In this document: positions 15,068 through 21,515 of the stretch, piece after piece
How positions within the stretch are numbered: the first letter of the stretch is position 1
How the letters are laid out: each line of letters opens with the position of its first letter
NCBI GenBank assembly: GCA_945861255.1
Contig: CAMAUG010000017.1
Location: 1-22,909, forward strand
Length of the DNA: 22,909 bases
Reading direction: 5' to 3'
Source: Candidatus Sulfopaludibacter sp. SbA3
Lineage (GTDB): Bacteria > Acidobacteriota > Terriglobia > Bryobacterales > Bryobacteraceae
Notes under the pieces: model-generated
Told to the model about the DNA's origin: nothing
Databases searched by the model: none
The model's input: only the letters and a program-made list of their open reading frames with translations
Program-made: the position numbers and the translations under genes

Positions 15068-16039
15068 ATGCGTGCATCCATTTGGTTGTCACTTTCCGCC
15101 GCCTTGGCGTTGATACTCGGCACGACTCTGGGCGCACAGACGCCCACTACGAAAGCGCAGGTCGACAAATGGATGAAGGATCTGTCCAATTGGGGCCGCT
15201 GGGGCAAGGACGATCAACGGGGAACCTTTAACCTGATCACGCCGGAAAAGCGCAAGCAGGCGCTCCACCTGGTGCGCGAGGGCATCTCCGTTTCGCTTGC
15301 GCACAATCTGGAAAAAGAGCAGATGCCGGACAATCCACGCCCGTTGAAGCAGGAAATGACGCTCGATAGCGGCGGGCACGCCATGGATTTATACACCATC
15401 TGGTATCACGGCTCCACCATCACGCATCTGGACGCGCTGTGCCATTATTCCTTGGACGGCATTCTCTATAACGGCTATTCGAAGTCCGAGAAAATCGGCG
15501 ACGATGGCTGCCGCATTTTGAGTATTGTGAACCAGAAAGAAGGCGTATTCACGCGCGGCATCGTGGTGGATATCCCGCGCCTGCGCAACGTGCCTTATCT
15601 GGAACCGGGCACTGCGATATACCCGTCCGACTTGGAAGCATGGGAGAAGTTCGCGGGGATCAAGATCGGCAGCGGCGACGCCGTGTTCCTGAGGACCGGA
15701 CGGTGGGCCCGGCGCGCGAAATTGGGACCCTGGAACGTGGGCACGAACGCAGCGGGCTGGCACGCATCCGCGATGCCTTGGCTTAAGCAGAGGGACGTGG
15801 CGCTGCTCGGCAATGATGGCGTTCAGGATGTGCAGCCTTCCGGCATTCAAGGCATCGCCCGGCCCGTGCATCAACTCGCCATCGTAGCCATGGGGCTGCC
15901 GCTGATCGACGTGATGGACCTGGAAGCCGTGTCGGAGCAGGCCGCGAAGCTGCGGCGTTGGGAATTTCTGCTGACGGTGGCGCCTCCGCCGGTACCCACG
16001 GGGACGGGTTTCCCGATCAACCCGATCGCGACGTTTTGA
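15068..16039 (+). CDS. Secreted cyclase-family (kynurenine formamidase-like) metal hydrolase
   Basis: 323 residues. A signal peptide (MRASIWLSLSAALALILGTT, cleavage near LGAQ) precedes a PF04199 cyclase domain. The metal-binding signature is HGSTITHLDALCH: His114, His120, Asp122 and His126, a variant of the family's HxGTHxDxPxH. Further family features are NLITPEKRKQA near the start, GDAVFLRTGRW in the middle and GIQGIARPVHQ near the end. Members hydrolyse amide or lactone bonds in N-formylkynurenine, isatin or similar compounds. The exported location and length above the ~210 residues of KynB argue against kynurenine formamidase itself, so the substrate is unknown. The gene is monocistronic with its own promoter and converges on the aldose dehydrogenase gene 115 bases away; that gap shows no clear terminator. 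Confidence 0.88.
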   Translation: MRASIWLSLSAALALILGTTLGAQTPTTKAQVDKWMKDLSNWGRWGKDDQRGTFNLITPEKRKQALHLVREGISVSLAHNLEKEQMPDNPRPLKQEMTLDSGGHAMDLYTIWYHGSTITHLDALCHYSLDGILYNGYSKSEKIGDDGCRILSIVNQKEGVFTRGIVVDIPRLRNVPYLEPGTAIYPSDLEAWEKFAGIKIGSGDAVFLRTGRWARRAKLGPWNVGTNAAGWHASAMPWLKQRDVALLGNDGVQDVQPSGIQGIARPVHQLAIVAMGLPLIDVMDLEAVSEQAAKLRRWEFLLTVAPPPVPTGTGFPINPIATF

Positions 16040-16153
16040 GGGGCCGCCGCGGGCCCGATCTGGGACGGAAATGGTTCGAACGTGACGTGGCGGCCTACGT
16101 CTCACCCGTCTTCCAAGCGGCCTCCCAGGCGATTCGGTTCGCCTTGGGCGTGA

Positions 16154-17374
16154 TTACTTGGGTGTCACATGGATTAGGGCGCCGGGATTGGCGTCTTCCA
16201 GCATCCACAAGGAGCCATCGGGGCCTTGTTCCACATCGCGGATGCGGTGGCCCACATCCCAGCGCTCGGCGGTCTTGGCGCCGCCGTGGCCATCAAAGAT
16301 AATGCGGTTGAGCGTCATCGTACCCATACCGCCGATGAAGCCGCTGCCGTTCCATTGCGGAAAGGTCTGGGTGCCGCGGTAGAACATCAGATTGCCCGGC
16401 GCAATCACGGGCACCCAGTAAAGCACGGGCTTCGTCAGGTCCGGCCGTGTGTCGTGATTGGCAATGGGCACGCCGTTATAGTTCTGGCCATAGGAAACGA
16501 GCGGCCAGCCATAATTCTTGCCCTGCTCGATCAGGTTCAGTTCGTCGCCGCCGAGCGGGCCATGCTCTACCTCCCACAATTCGCCGGTGGGCGAAAACGC
16601 CAAGCCGTAGGGCGTGCGGTGGCCGCTGGTCCAGGTTTCCGCCGGCGTCAGGTTCTCCGCTGGAAACGCATAGTTGCTGACTACCTTCGCGGTCTTGGCG
16701 GCTTCGGTGTCACGCGGCGGATCGATGAGGGGAATGGTAGCCGCGCCGGTCTTGCCGAAGTTAGGATTACCGGGAGCGGGTTTGCCGTCAAGCGTCAGGC
16801 GCAAGATCTTGCCTTCGGGCTGGTTTGGGTCCTGGGCGGGGCTAAAACGCTGGCGGTCGCCCACTGAGAGGAACAGATACTGGCCGTCGGGGGAGAAGGC
16901 GATCTGCGCGCCCTCCTGGCCGCCTCTGCCCTTGGGCATCTGGCGCCACAGCACCTCGTAGTTTTCCAGTCTGACCGTTGTTGCCGTGGCATTCAGCTTG
17001 GCGCGTGCCAGTGCCAGGCCTCCGCCATAGTCGCCCGGTTCGACATAGGTGAGATAAATACTCTGGTCGGTGGCGTAGCGGGGCGAGACATAGACGCCCA
17101 GCATGCCGTTCTGGCCCTGCCAATAGACTGCGGGCGTATTGCCCAGCGGCATCTTCTTTCCCTGCTGGGACACCAGCCAAATGGGTCCAACCTTTTCGGT
17201 GATCAGCATGCGACCATCGGGCAGAAAGGCCAGCCGCCAGGGCAGTTCAAATGTGCTCACCGTGGTCATGTTGAAGGGCAGACCTGCTTCGGGCTTCTGC
17301 GCGCCCATATTGACCTGAGCCCAGGCCGCTACCGACGCCAGGGTGAACAGCAACGCCGCTTTCGCCAATTTCAT
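16154..17374 (-). CDS. PQQ-dependent aldose sugar dehydrogenase (GSDH/YliI family)
   Basis: Exported six-bladed beta-propeller that should oxidise aldoses to lactones in the periplasm with pyrroloquinoline quinone. 406 residues; signal peptide MKLAKAALLFTLASVAAWAQ. Family motifs are LPWRLAFLPDGRMLITEK near the start, GGQEGAQIAFSPDGQYLF, WTSGHRTPYGLAFSPTGELW, the very characteristic EHGPLGGDELNLI and GKNYGWP, and a closing GPDGSLWMLED. The length fits the soluble aldose dehydrogenase group. GAGGAGAGG, 5 bases before the ATG, fixes the start. It is not co-directional with its neighbours. No PQQ synthesis genes lie in this window, so cofactor supply is elsewhere or external. Family call firm; sugar specificity unknown. 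Confidence 0.92.
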   Translation of the reverse strand: MKLAKAALLFTLASVAAWAQVNMGAQKPEAGLPFNMTTVSTFELPWRLAFLPDGRMLITEKVGPIWLVSQQGKKMPLGNTPAVYWQGQNGMLGVYVSPRYATDQSIYLTYVEPGDYGGGLALARAKLNATATTVRLENYEVLWRQMPKGRGGQEGAQIAFSPDGQYLFLSVGDRQRFSPAQDPNQPEGKILRLTLDGKPAPGNPNFGKTGAATIPLIDPPRDTEAAKTAKVVSNYAFPAENLTPAETWTSGHRTPYGLAFSPTGELWEVEHGPLGGDELNLIEQGKNYGWPLVSYGQNYNGVPIANHDTRPDLTKPVLYWVPVIAPGNLMFYRGTQTFPQWNGSGFIGGMGTMTLNRIIFDGHGGAKTAERWDVGHRIRDVEQGPDGSLWMLEDANPGALIHVTPK

Positions 17375-17849
17375 CGTTACCTCTCCTCGCTTTTCCTAGC
17401 GCCCGACCGCACTCTATCTTTAGCGATCCGGGGCGCCGTTGTTAATCGTACTTTAACATGAGGATCATGCCAAATAAGGGCTATAACTTACATCACGCAC
17501 TCAACTGTGATGCGCTTCAGGCGTTCGAGGAGATGACGCCCACGCTTCCGCCAAGCCGGCTTCTGGGCGTTAGCTGGACGGAAAGGGACTTCGGAGCAGG
17601 AACTGGATTGCTAAACACGGTGCCGTTGGAACGAGTATGCCCAGCTACTGGGAGCACTCGCTCGGATTTTCATCCTCAGCGATTTATTCGTTAATACCGG
17701 TGCACGCCTCATCGGAACGGCAGCAAGCGACTGGCGGGCCGATCATCAGAGGGGGGAATTACGCTGGACCCCCGACCAACCATAAGCGGCGCGTCGCACA
17801 CGTTCGAATCCATCCTACAGCGAAAGACAGTCAAGGAGATCTATATTTT
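17375..17849. other. 475-base intergenic region with no supported gene
   Basis: Divergent control region between the aldose dehydrogenase gene and the triplicated propeller gene. A 78-codon frame at 17458-17694 has no ribosome binding site, signal or recognisable motif and is probably chance. A short inverted repeat GTTAA-N7-TTAAC is at 17441-17457. The only clear element is the AAGGAGAT ribosome binding site at its right end. Confidence 0.6.
17833..17840 (+). promoter_or_regulatory. Ribosome binding site AAGGAGAT fixing the propeller start
   Basis: A near-perfect Shine-Dalgarno 9 bases before ATG 17850. It rules out the longer frame opening at 17637 and leaves a clean signal peptide at the N-terminus. 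Confidence 0.8.
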
Positions 17850-18767
17850 ATGATGCGACGGTTCAAATCCGCCCTTGCGGCGGTGTGTCTGCTGGCCTCT
17901 GCCTCTGCACTGGCGGCGCAAGAATACAAGCTCAAAGTGGTCGCAAGCGGTTTGGCTCGCCCAACCGGCATTGCGGTAGATGACGACATTGTCTACTTCA
18001 CCGAGGTACCGAATCCGGGAGTTGCTGGCGGCACCAATGCCGTAAAGAAATTGGATTTGGACAACGGAGCCATTCAATCCCTACACTTCGGTGAACCGGA
18101 GCCTGTCAATATTGTCGTCGGACGCGATGGGACCATTTATTGGGTTTGCAAGTCTGCCGGCGTGATTTTGAAGCAGGACGAAGATGGCACTACGACCGCT
18201 TTCTTGACCGGCCTTCATAAGCCAAGTGGGATCGCGATCAGCAAGAAGGGCGTCGTCTATTTCACCGAAGTGCCCAATCCAGGAGTCCCTGGTGGCACGA
18301 ATGGAGTCTTTGCTTCCTCCGATGGCGTGAACATTCAAACCATCAACATGGGAGAGCCGGAGCCGGTGGACGTCGCGGTAGCGCCGAATGGCGACCTCTA
18401 TTGGACTTGCCGTACGGCCGGCGTAATTCTTGTGCGAAGTGCCAAGGATGGGATGATTCGGCCACTTCTTACTGGCTTGAAAGCGCCCACGGGCATCGCC
18501 ATTGATAGGAGGGGCCGCAATTTGTATTACACCGAAGTTCCTAATCCTGGCGTATCCGGCGCCAACGGAGGCATGAATCGAGTCGTAAAGTACGATTTGA
18601 AAACGAATAAGATGACCACCATACACACAGGCGATCCGGAACCGACCGATATCGCCGTGGCCAGCAATGGCAACGTCTACTGGACTTGCAGCAGCGCCGG
18701 TGTAATTGTCGAAGCGCGGTTGATTCACCGCGAAGAAGAGGAAAACGAAAACAAGGATCGGAAGTAA
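17850..18767 (+). CDS. Secreted beta-propeller protein built of three ~88-residue repeats (NHL/Vgb-like)
   Basis: 305 residues. The signal peptide is MMRRFKSALAAVCLLASASA. The mature protein is three near-identical units at about 34-120, 121-208 and 209-288. Each opens with G-L-x2-PTGIA or PSGIA, contains TEVPNPGV, and closes with an E-P or D-P pair (EPEPV or DPEPT) followed by YW-x-C and AGVI. Two blades per unit would give a six-bladed propeller like NHL, SMP-30 or streptogramin-lyase-like proteins. Every unit has one Cys in the YW-x-C motif (Cys100, 187 and 280), so these may lie symmetrically in the fold. The tail is short and highly charged (REEEENENKDRK). No catalytic residues can be assigned. 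The start is set by AAGGAGAT. The gene ends in a strong terminator and appears monocistronic. Confidence 0.85.
   Translation: MMRRFKSALAAVCLLASASALAAQEYKLKVVASGLARPTGIAVDDDIVYFTEVPNPGVAGGTNAVKKLDLDNGAIQSLHFGEPEPVNIVVGRDGTIYWVCKSAGVILKQDEDGTTTAFLTGLHKPSGIAISKKGVVYFTEVPNPGVPGGTNGVFASSDGVNIQTINMGEPEPVDVAVAPNGDLYWTCRTAGVILVRSAKDGMIRPLLTGLKAPTGIAIDRRGRNLYYTEVPNPGVSGANGGMNRVVKYDLKTNKMTTIHTGDPEPTDIAVASNGNVYWTCSSAGVIVEARLIHREEEENENKDRK
17949..18713 (+). repeat. Three in-frame tandem coding repeats of about 264 bases
   Basis: Units at 17949-18209, 18210-18473 and 18474-18713 (the last slightly short). The anchor motif encoding TEVPNPGV begins at 18000, 18264 and 18531, spacings of 264 and 267 bases. 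Synonymous codon differences between units show that the duplication is not brand new. Confidence 0.85.
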
Positions 18768-18782
18768 AAGCTTGGGAAAGCA

Positions 18783-18811
18783 CGGGCGCGGCTACGGCTG
18801 CGCCCGGTTTT
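18783..18811 (+). terminator. Rho-independent terminator with a UACG tetraloop
   Basis: A 10-pair stem (CGGGCGCGGC, 18783-18792, with GCTGCGCCCG, 18797-18806; one G-T pair) closes the tetraloop TACG, the extra-stable C(UNCG)G class. It is followed by GTTTTG. It lies 15 bases after the stop of the triplicated propeller gene. Confidence 0.85.
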
Positions 18812-18827
18812 GCGTTAACTTTGATAA

Positions 18828-19412
18828 TTGCGCACTGATTTTTCATTCTTCGTTCTCGCGATCCTTTTTCCGTTTTGTTGCGCGTCCCCGGCACAAGTAT
18901 TCGTCAGCGGGATGGCCGGCACAGATGCACTATCATCTGCTTCCGCCGTTCGCGCCAACGCTGCGGCGAACTATGACACGAAAGTAGGACCTGCCATAAA
19001 CGTAGCCCTGGGCTATCACTTTAGCGATTGGGTGAGCGCGCAGGCGGGCTACGCATGGAATCGCAATCGCTTCATCGTCAGCCAGCTGGCCGGCAGCACT
19101 TTTTCACAATCCGAAAATACGGCCGTTCAGAGTGCCCTTACCGCTGAGGCGATGTTGTATTTTCGCCCCCGAGCCAGCCGTCTGCGGCCGTACTTGTCCG
19201 CTGGCCCGGCGTTTTTGAGTCTGCCGAATGAACAAACGGCCGGACTCCGGGTAGCGGTCGGAATCGATGTTCGCTGGCGCCGTGGCTGGGGTGTCCGCTA
19301 TAGCTTTAGCGAAGTGATGTCGTCAAACCCATTTGCAAAAACCCTGAACCCTCCGGCTGCGGGGAAACTGATGAATTTTCAGAATCTCTTTGGTGTGACC
19401 AAGACGTTTTGA
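18828..19412 (+). CDS. Small outer-membrane beta-barrel-like protein
   Basis: 194 residues from a TTG start. The N-terminus reads as a signal peptide (RTDFSFFVLAILFPFCC, cleavage near ASPAQ). The mature part has alternating hydrophobic strands typical of an 8-stranded barrel (GPAINVALGYHF, WVSAQAGYAWNRNRF, ALTAEAMLYFRPR, LRPYLSAGPAFLSL, LRVAVGIDVRWR, WGVRYSFSEVM) and ends in Phe, as many outer-membrane proteins do. An in-frame stop sits directly before the TTG, so this is the only start that keeps the signal peptide; ATG 18909-18912 would lose it. There is no Shine-Dalgarno, and the start is only 17 bases after a terminator, so expression is a puzzle. It converges on the sigma/partner genes, ending 9 bases from them. 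Function unknown. Confidence 0.7.
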   Translation: MRTDFSFFVLAILFPFCCASPAQVFVSGMAGTDALSSASAVRANAAANYDTKVGPAINVALGYHFSDWVSAQAGYAWNRNRFIVSQLAGSTFSQSENTAVQSALTAEAMLYFRPRASRLRPYLSAGPAFLSLPNEQTAGLRVAVGIDVRWRRGWGVRYSFSEVMSSNPFAKTLNPPAAGKLMNFQNLFGVTKTF

Positions 19413-19420
19413 AGTAGGCG

Positions 19421-19753
19421 TCAATGCCCGCAAAACCTGGCGTATGCGCAGCCTGGCCAGTAGATCGGAGCCCGTTCCACTCGTTCGCCGAGGATGCGAG
19501 CATGACACACCGCACAGGGATTACGCGCTTGCAGATCGTCCGACGGCAGCAGTGCAACCGTGGATTCGAATACGCACAATTCATGACCGGCGGCCCGGCT
19601 CGCTGACAATATGCGCAGCGGCCCCTGTTCCTGTTCAGCCTCAATCAGCCTGGAAAAGACGCGCGACTGCAGACGCGACGAAACGCGCGCCGGTGCCTCG
19701 GCTTTTTCCTCGGCGGCCTGGAGAAGTTTTTGCAGAGCGCCTTCGTCGATCAT
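19421..19753 (-). CDS. Cys-rich putative anti-sigma or sigma-partner protein
   Basis: 110 residues, soluble, no signal peptide or membrane segment. Its ATG overlaps the sigma-factor stop by the ATGA arrangement (19750-19753), the usual sign of translational coupling, so it is probably the sigma factor's partner. The N-terminal half is predicted helical and charged (ALQKLLQAAEEKAEA, SRLQSRVFSRLIEAE). The C-terminal half holds Cys60, Cys80, Cys83, His84, Cys102 and Cys108. CAVCH could ligate Zn as in zinc-binding anti-sigma factors, although the order CxxCH differs from their usual HxxxCxxC; it also matches a haem c motif, which is unlikely without export. The longer start at 19768 would overlap the sigma gene more and is less likely. 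I do not recognise the family with certainty. Confidence 0.65.
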   Translation of the reverse strand: MIDEGALQKLLQAAEEKAEAPARVSSRLQSRVFSRLIEAEQEQGPLRILSASRAAGHELCVFESTVALLPSDDLQARNPCAVCHARILGERVERAPIYWPGCAYARFCGH

Positions 19754-20169
19754 TCGGTCTCCTCCCAAAGCAACTTAAACCTACTGCGCGCACGGGCCAA
19801 CAACCGTTCCACCGCTTTTTCTGTTCGTCCGCTGGCTTCCGCCATCTCCTTTGCGGAACGCTCCTCCCAATAACGCCAGCGAAGAACAGCAGCGTACTCA
19901 TACGGAAGCCTGTTCAAAATCTCCGCCGCCCTTCCTGCGTCGCGTTCCGCATCCATTGCGCCCACCAAGTCCAATGCTGGCGCCGGTAATATGGTGTCTT
20001 CGCCGGCTTCCAGCATTTCGAGATGCCGGCCCAGTGTGCTCCTATAGTGATCTTCCACTTTGTTGCGGGCAATACTCAGTAACCAACTTCGCAGCGTCGC
20101 ATGGCCGCTGTAGCGGGCCAAGCCTCGCCACGCGGCCAGAAATACTTCCTGGACAACATCGTCAACCAT
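19750..20169 (-). CDS. ECF RNA polymerase sigma factor, downstream part (regions 2.2 to 4)
   Basis: 139 residues beginning MVDDVVQEVFLAAWRG, which is sigma region 2.2 itself. RSWLLSIARNKVEDHYR is region 2.3-2.4 for -10 recognition. The helix-turn-helix region 4 is YAAVLRWRYWEERSAKEM to RTEKAVERLLARARSRFK. A normal ECF factor has another ~50-60 residues before this point with region 2.1; those are present just upstream in the same frame but separated by one TAA. Unless translation restarts at this ATG (the stop and ATG are adjacent, TAAATG) or the stop is a sequence error, the product would lack part of its core-polymerase-binding region. It overlaps its Cys-rich partner by 4 bases. The family is certain; the functional state is in doubt. 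Confidence 0.8.
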   Translation of the reverse strand: MVDDVVQEVFLAAWRGLARYSGHATLRSWLLSIARNKVEDHYRSTLGRHLEMLEAGEDTILPAPALDLVGAMDAERDAGRAAEILNRLPYEYAAVLRWRYWEERSAKEMAEASGRTEKAVERLLARARSRFKLLWEETE

Positions 20170-20430
20170 TTAGATCCTTGGCGCCAGGCGCTTCCATACA
20201 TAGCGGTGAACTGCGTCGGAATGCAGTTCCACCAACCGGGCAGTGGCCTTACGATCGCGCGCCAGGATCGCTGCCGCCAGTGCAAGGTCGTCACCGAACA
20301 GGCCACTGGCATCTTGTGCGGCGGGCTGGGGATTGGATGCAGTCAAGTAAGCTCTATTATGAACGTCGGTCCCAACAGGGGGTTCCCCCTGTGGAGTTAA
20401 CACGGATGCGGAACGAAGGTTCCCCAGCAT
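20170..20430 (-). pseudogene. N-terminal part of the interrupted ECF sigma factor
   Basis: 86 residues in the same frame as the downstream sigma open reading frame, ended by TAA at 20172-20170. The last stretch (AAAILARDRKATARLVELH to YVWKRLAPRI) is region 2.1 of an ECF sigma factor and would run straight into MVDDVVQEVF if the stop were a sense codon. A single substitution from GAA, AAA or CAA would create it. The first ~40 residues are not conserved-looking and overlap inverted repeats, so the original start may lie further in, for example TTG 20346. Together with 19750-20169 this is one gene, now either broken, read through, or re-initiated. Confidence 0.65.
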
Positions 20431-20468
20431 AGGGAACCATCAACGCCAAATGGAGCCGCGATCCATTT
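20375..20468. promoter_or_regulatory. Cluster of three perfect inverted repeats around the sigma-factor start
   Basis: Three unrelated perfect inverted repeats within 94 bases: ACAGGGGG-TT-CCCCCTGT (20375-20392), GGTTCCC-N7-GGGAACC (20418-20438), and AAATGGA-N7-TCCATTT (20448-20468). The second holds the annotated ATG (20430-20428) in its loop. They could be operators or RNA hairpins controlling the sigma gene, or scars of rearrangement. The stretch 20469-20620 next to them shows no gene on either strand. Confidence 0.4.
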
Positions 20469-20620
20469 CGGCGGCACCGGCTGGTACGGTAACCTGCCAT
20501 GTGAGTACGGGTCACGTCGTTGGTTTGCCGACTGGACGCTCACGTGGAATGATAAACACTGCGCCAATCGTGAACTATCTCCAGTGGGTTCGGCTTCAGG
20601 CTCGACGCGGAGAGACACTC

Positions 20621-20773
20621 CTACGTGCCCTGCTCGTACTCCCGTATCCGATCCTCGTCCGCTTTAGCCCAGTTGTCCCGATCACGATATAGGGCCGTTA
20701 AGCCGGCCTCAATCTCCGGATCATTTCCCGTGAAGCGCGCCAGTAATTCCCGGTGCCGGGCCGCACGGAACAT
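20621..20773 (-). pseudogene. Remnant of a regulator C-terminus (possibly MerR/TipAS-type)
   Basis: A 50-codon frame whose product includes RHRELLARFTGNDPEIEAG and LYRDRDNW before a stop at 20621. The run 'EL-x3-FTG-x-DPEI-x3-L-x2-LY' recalls the TipAS ligand-binding domain that follows MerR-type DNA-binding domains, but this is from memory and only moderately specific. An in-frame TGA lies just upstream of the ATG and no N-terminal domain is present, so it is a fragment. It opposes the fragment at 20781-21137, with a junction near 20775-20800. Confidence 0.4.
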
Positions 20774-20780
20774 GCATCAT

Positions 20781-21137
20781 ATGCTGAGGTGCGGCGATGC
20801 AATTATTCCATGTGAAACGTTCTCCCAGACGTTTCCGCGGCGCGGCCCACGCGATTCCAAGGGTCGCTCCCTGCGCGATTTCGACTTGCAGAAGCGTCTG
20901 TTCAAATATCCGCTGAGTTTCCTTATCTATTCACGCACCTTTGACGCATTGCCGGACGATGCGCGCGACCGTATCCTGAGGCGCGTCTTTGCTGTGTTGA
21001 GCGGGCGCGATACCAGCGCCAAATTTGCCTGGCTTACCGCTGAAGACCGCAGAAACGTGTTGGAGATCCTGCGCGATACCAAGCCGAATCTGCCAGGATA
21101 TTTCGCGGCGGCCTCGGTGACCGCCGGCGTTCGTTAG
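20781..21137 (+). pseudogene. C-terminal fragment of an unrecognised protein
   Basis: The frame is coding-like from about 20820: FPRRGPRDSKGRSLRDFDLQ, RLFKYPLSFLIYSRTFDALP, ILRRVFAVLSGRD, and RRNVLEILRDTKPNLPGYF. It looks like the end of a longer protein: it starts mid-sequence with no ribosome binding site, and the part of the frame before it (from 20625) is the antisense of another remnant. I recall similar C-termini in long uncharacterised acidobacterial and planctomycetal proteins, but cannot assign a family or function. It is followed 75 bases later by a small intact gene on the same strand. Confidence 0.45.
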
Positions 21138-21198
21138 TGTGTTCGCCCATGCTCGCCGCCAATGGCTTAAGATGGGAAATTCTATTTGTTGGCGCAGC

Positions 21199-21203
21199 GG
21201 AGG
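21199..21203 (+). promoter_or_regulatory. Ribosome binding site GGAGG fixing the start at 21212
   Basis: GGAGG lies 8 bases before ATG 21212 and excludes the longer GTG-started frame from 21137, which has no such signal. Confidence 0.7.
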
Positions 21204-21211
21204 TTAAGAAA

Positions 21212-21499
21212 ATGAACGATTGGGGCTTCGCCCAAACGGATCCATCACAGCGTCTGGCGCGGGTGCATCTGTTTTCGATAGTGAAGGTTCAAGGCGACCG
21301 TGAAGTCGAATTCACTATCAAGGTGAAGGAATATTACACGCCGGCCGATCCAGCGGCGCAGTTCTTCGCTCAGGCAGACAAGCAGACCAACCAGCACGCC
21401 GCGCCCTATACGCCGAGCGGTTGGGGGCTTACATTGTACGAAGCCTTGGCGCGCTGCGCAAAGGAAATTAACCGGTTCCCGTATCAGGGCCCGGATTAA
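21212..21499 (+). CDS. Small cytoplasmic protein of unknown function
   Basis: 95 residues, acidic to neutral, no signal peptide or membrane segment. It begins MNDWGFAQTDPSQRLARVH and contains VEFTIKVKEYYTP, FFAQADKQTNQ and a closing GWGLTLYEALARCAKEINRF. The pattern of alternating beta-type residues followed by a C-terminal helix suggests a small alpha/beta fold. I do not recognise a named domain, though it reads like a genuinely conserved protein and has a good ribosome binding site. It stands alone: upstream is a gene fragment, and downstream is a porin on the other strand 16 bases away. No function can be proposed. Confidence 0.7.
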   Translation: MNDWGFAQTDPSQRLARVHLFSIVKVQGDREVEFTIKVKEYYTPADPAAQFFAQADKQTNQHAAPYTPSGWGLTLYEALARCAKEINRFPYQGPD

Positions 21500-21515
21500 G
21501 CGGGGCCTTGTTCAT

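Noticed and set aside
17458..17694. 78-codon plus-strand frame in the gap before the triplicated propeller
   Set aside because: No ribosome binding site, no motif, and a composition typical of chance frames.
17799..17815. tRNA-like T-loop sequence GTTCGAATCC
   Set aside because: The flanking bases do not form a T-stem, and no acceptor stem, D-arm or anticodon arm could be fitted upstream.
19502..19516. CAVCH as a haem c attachment site
   Set aside because: The protein has no signal peptide or membrane segment, and its gene is coupled to a cytoplasmic sigma factor; a metal-binding role is more likely.
20450..20692. 80-codon plus-strand frame between sigma gene and remnants
   Set aside because: No ribosome binding site or motif; it overlaps the antisense of the regulator remnant.
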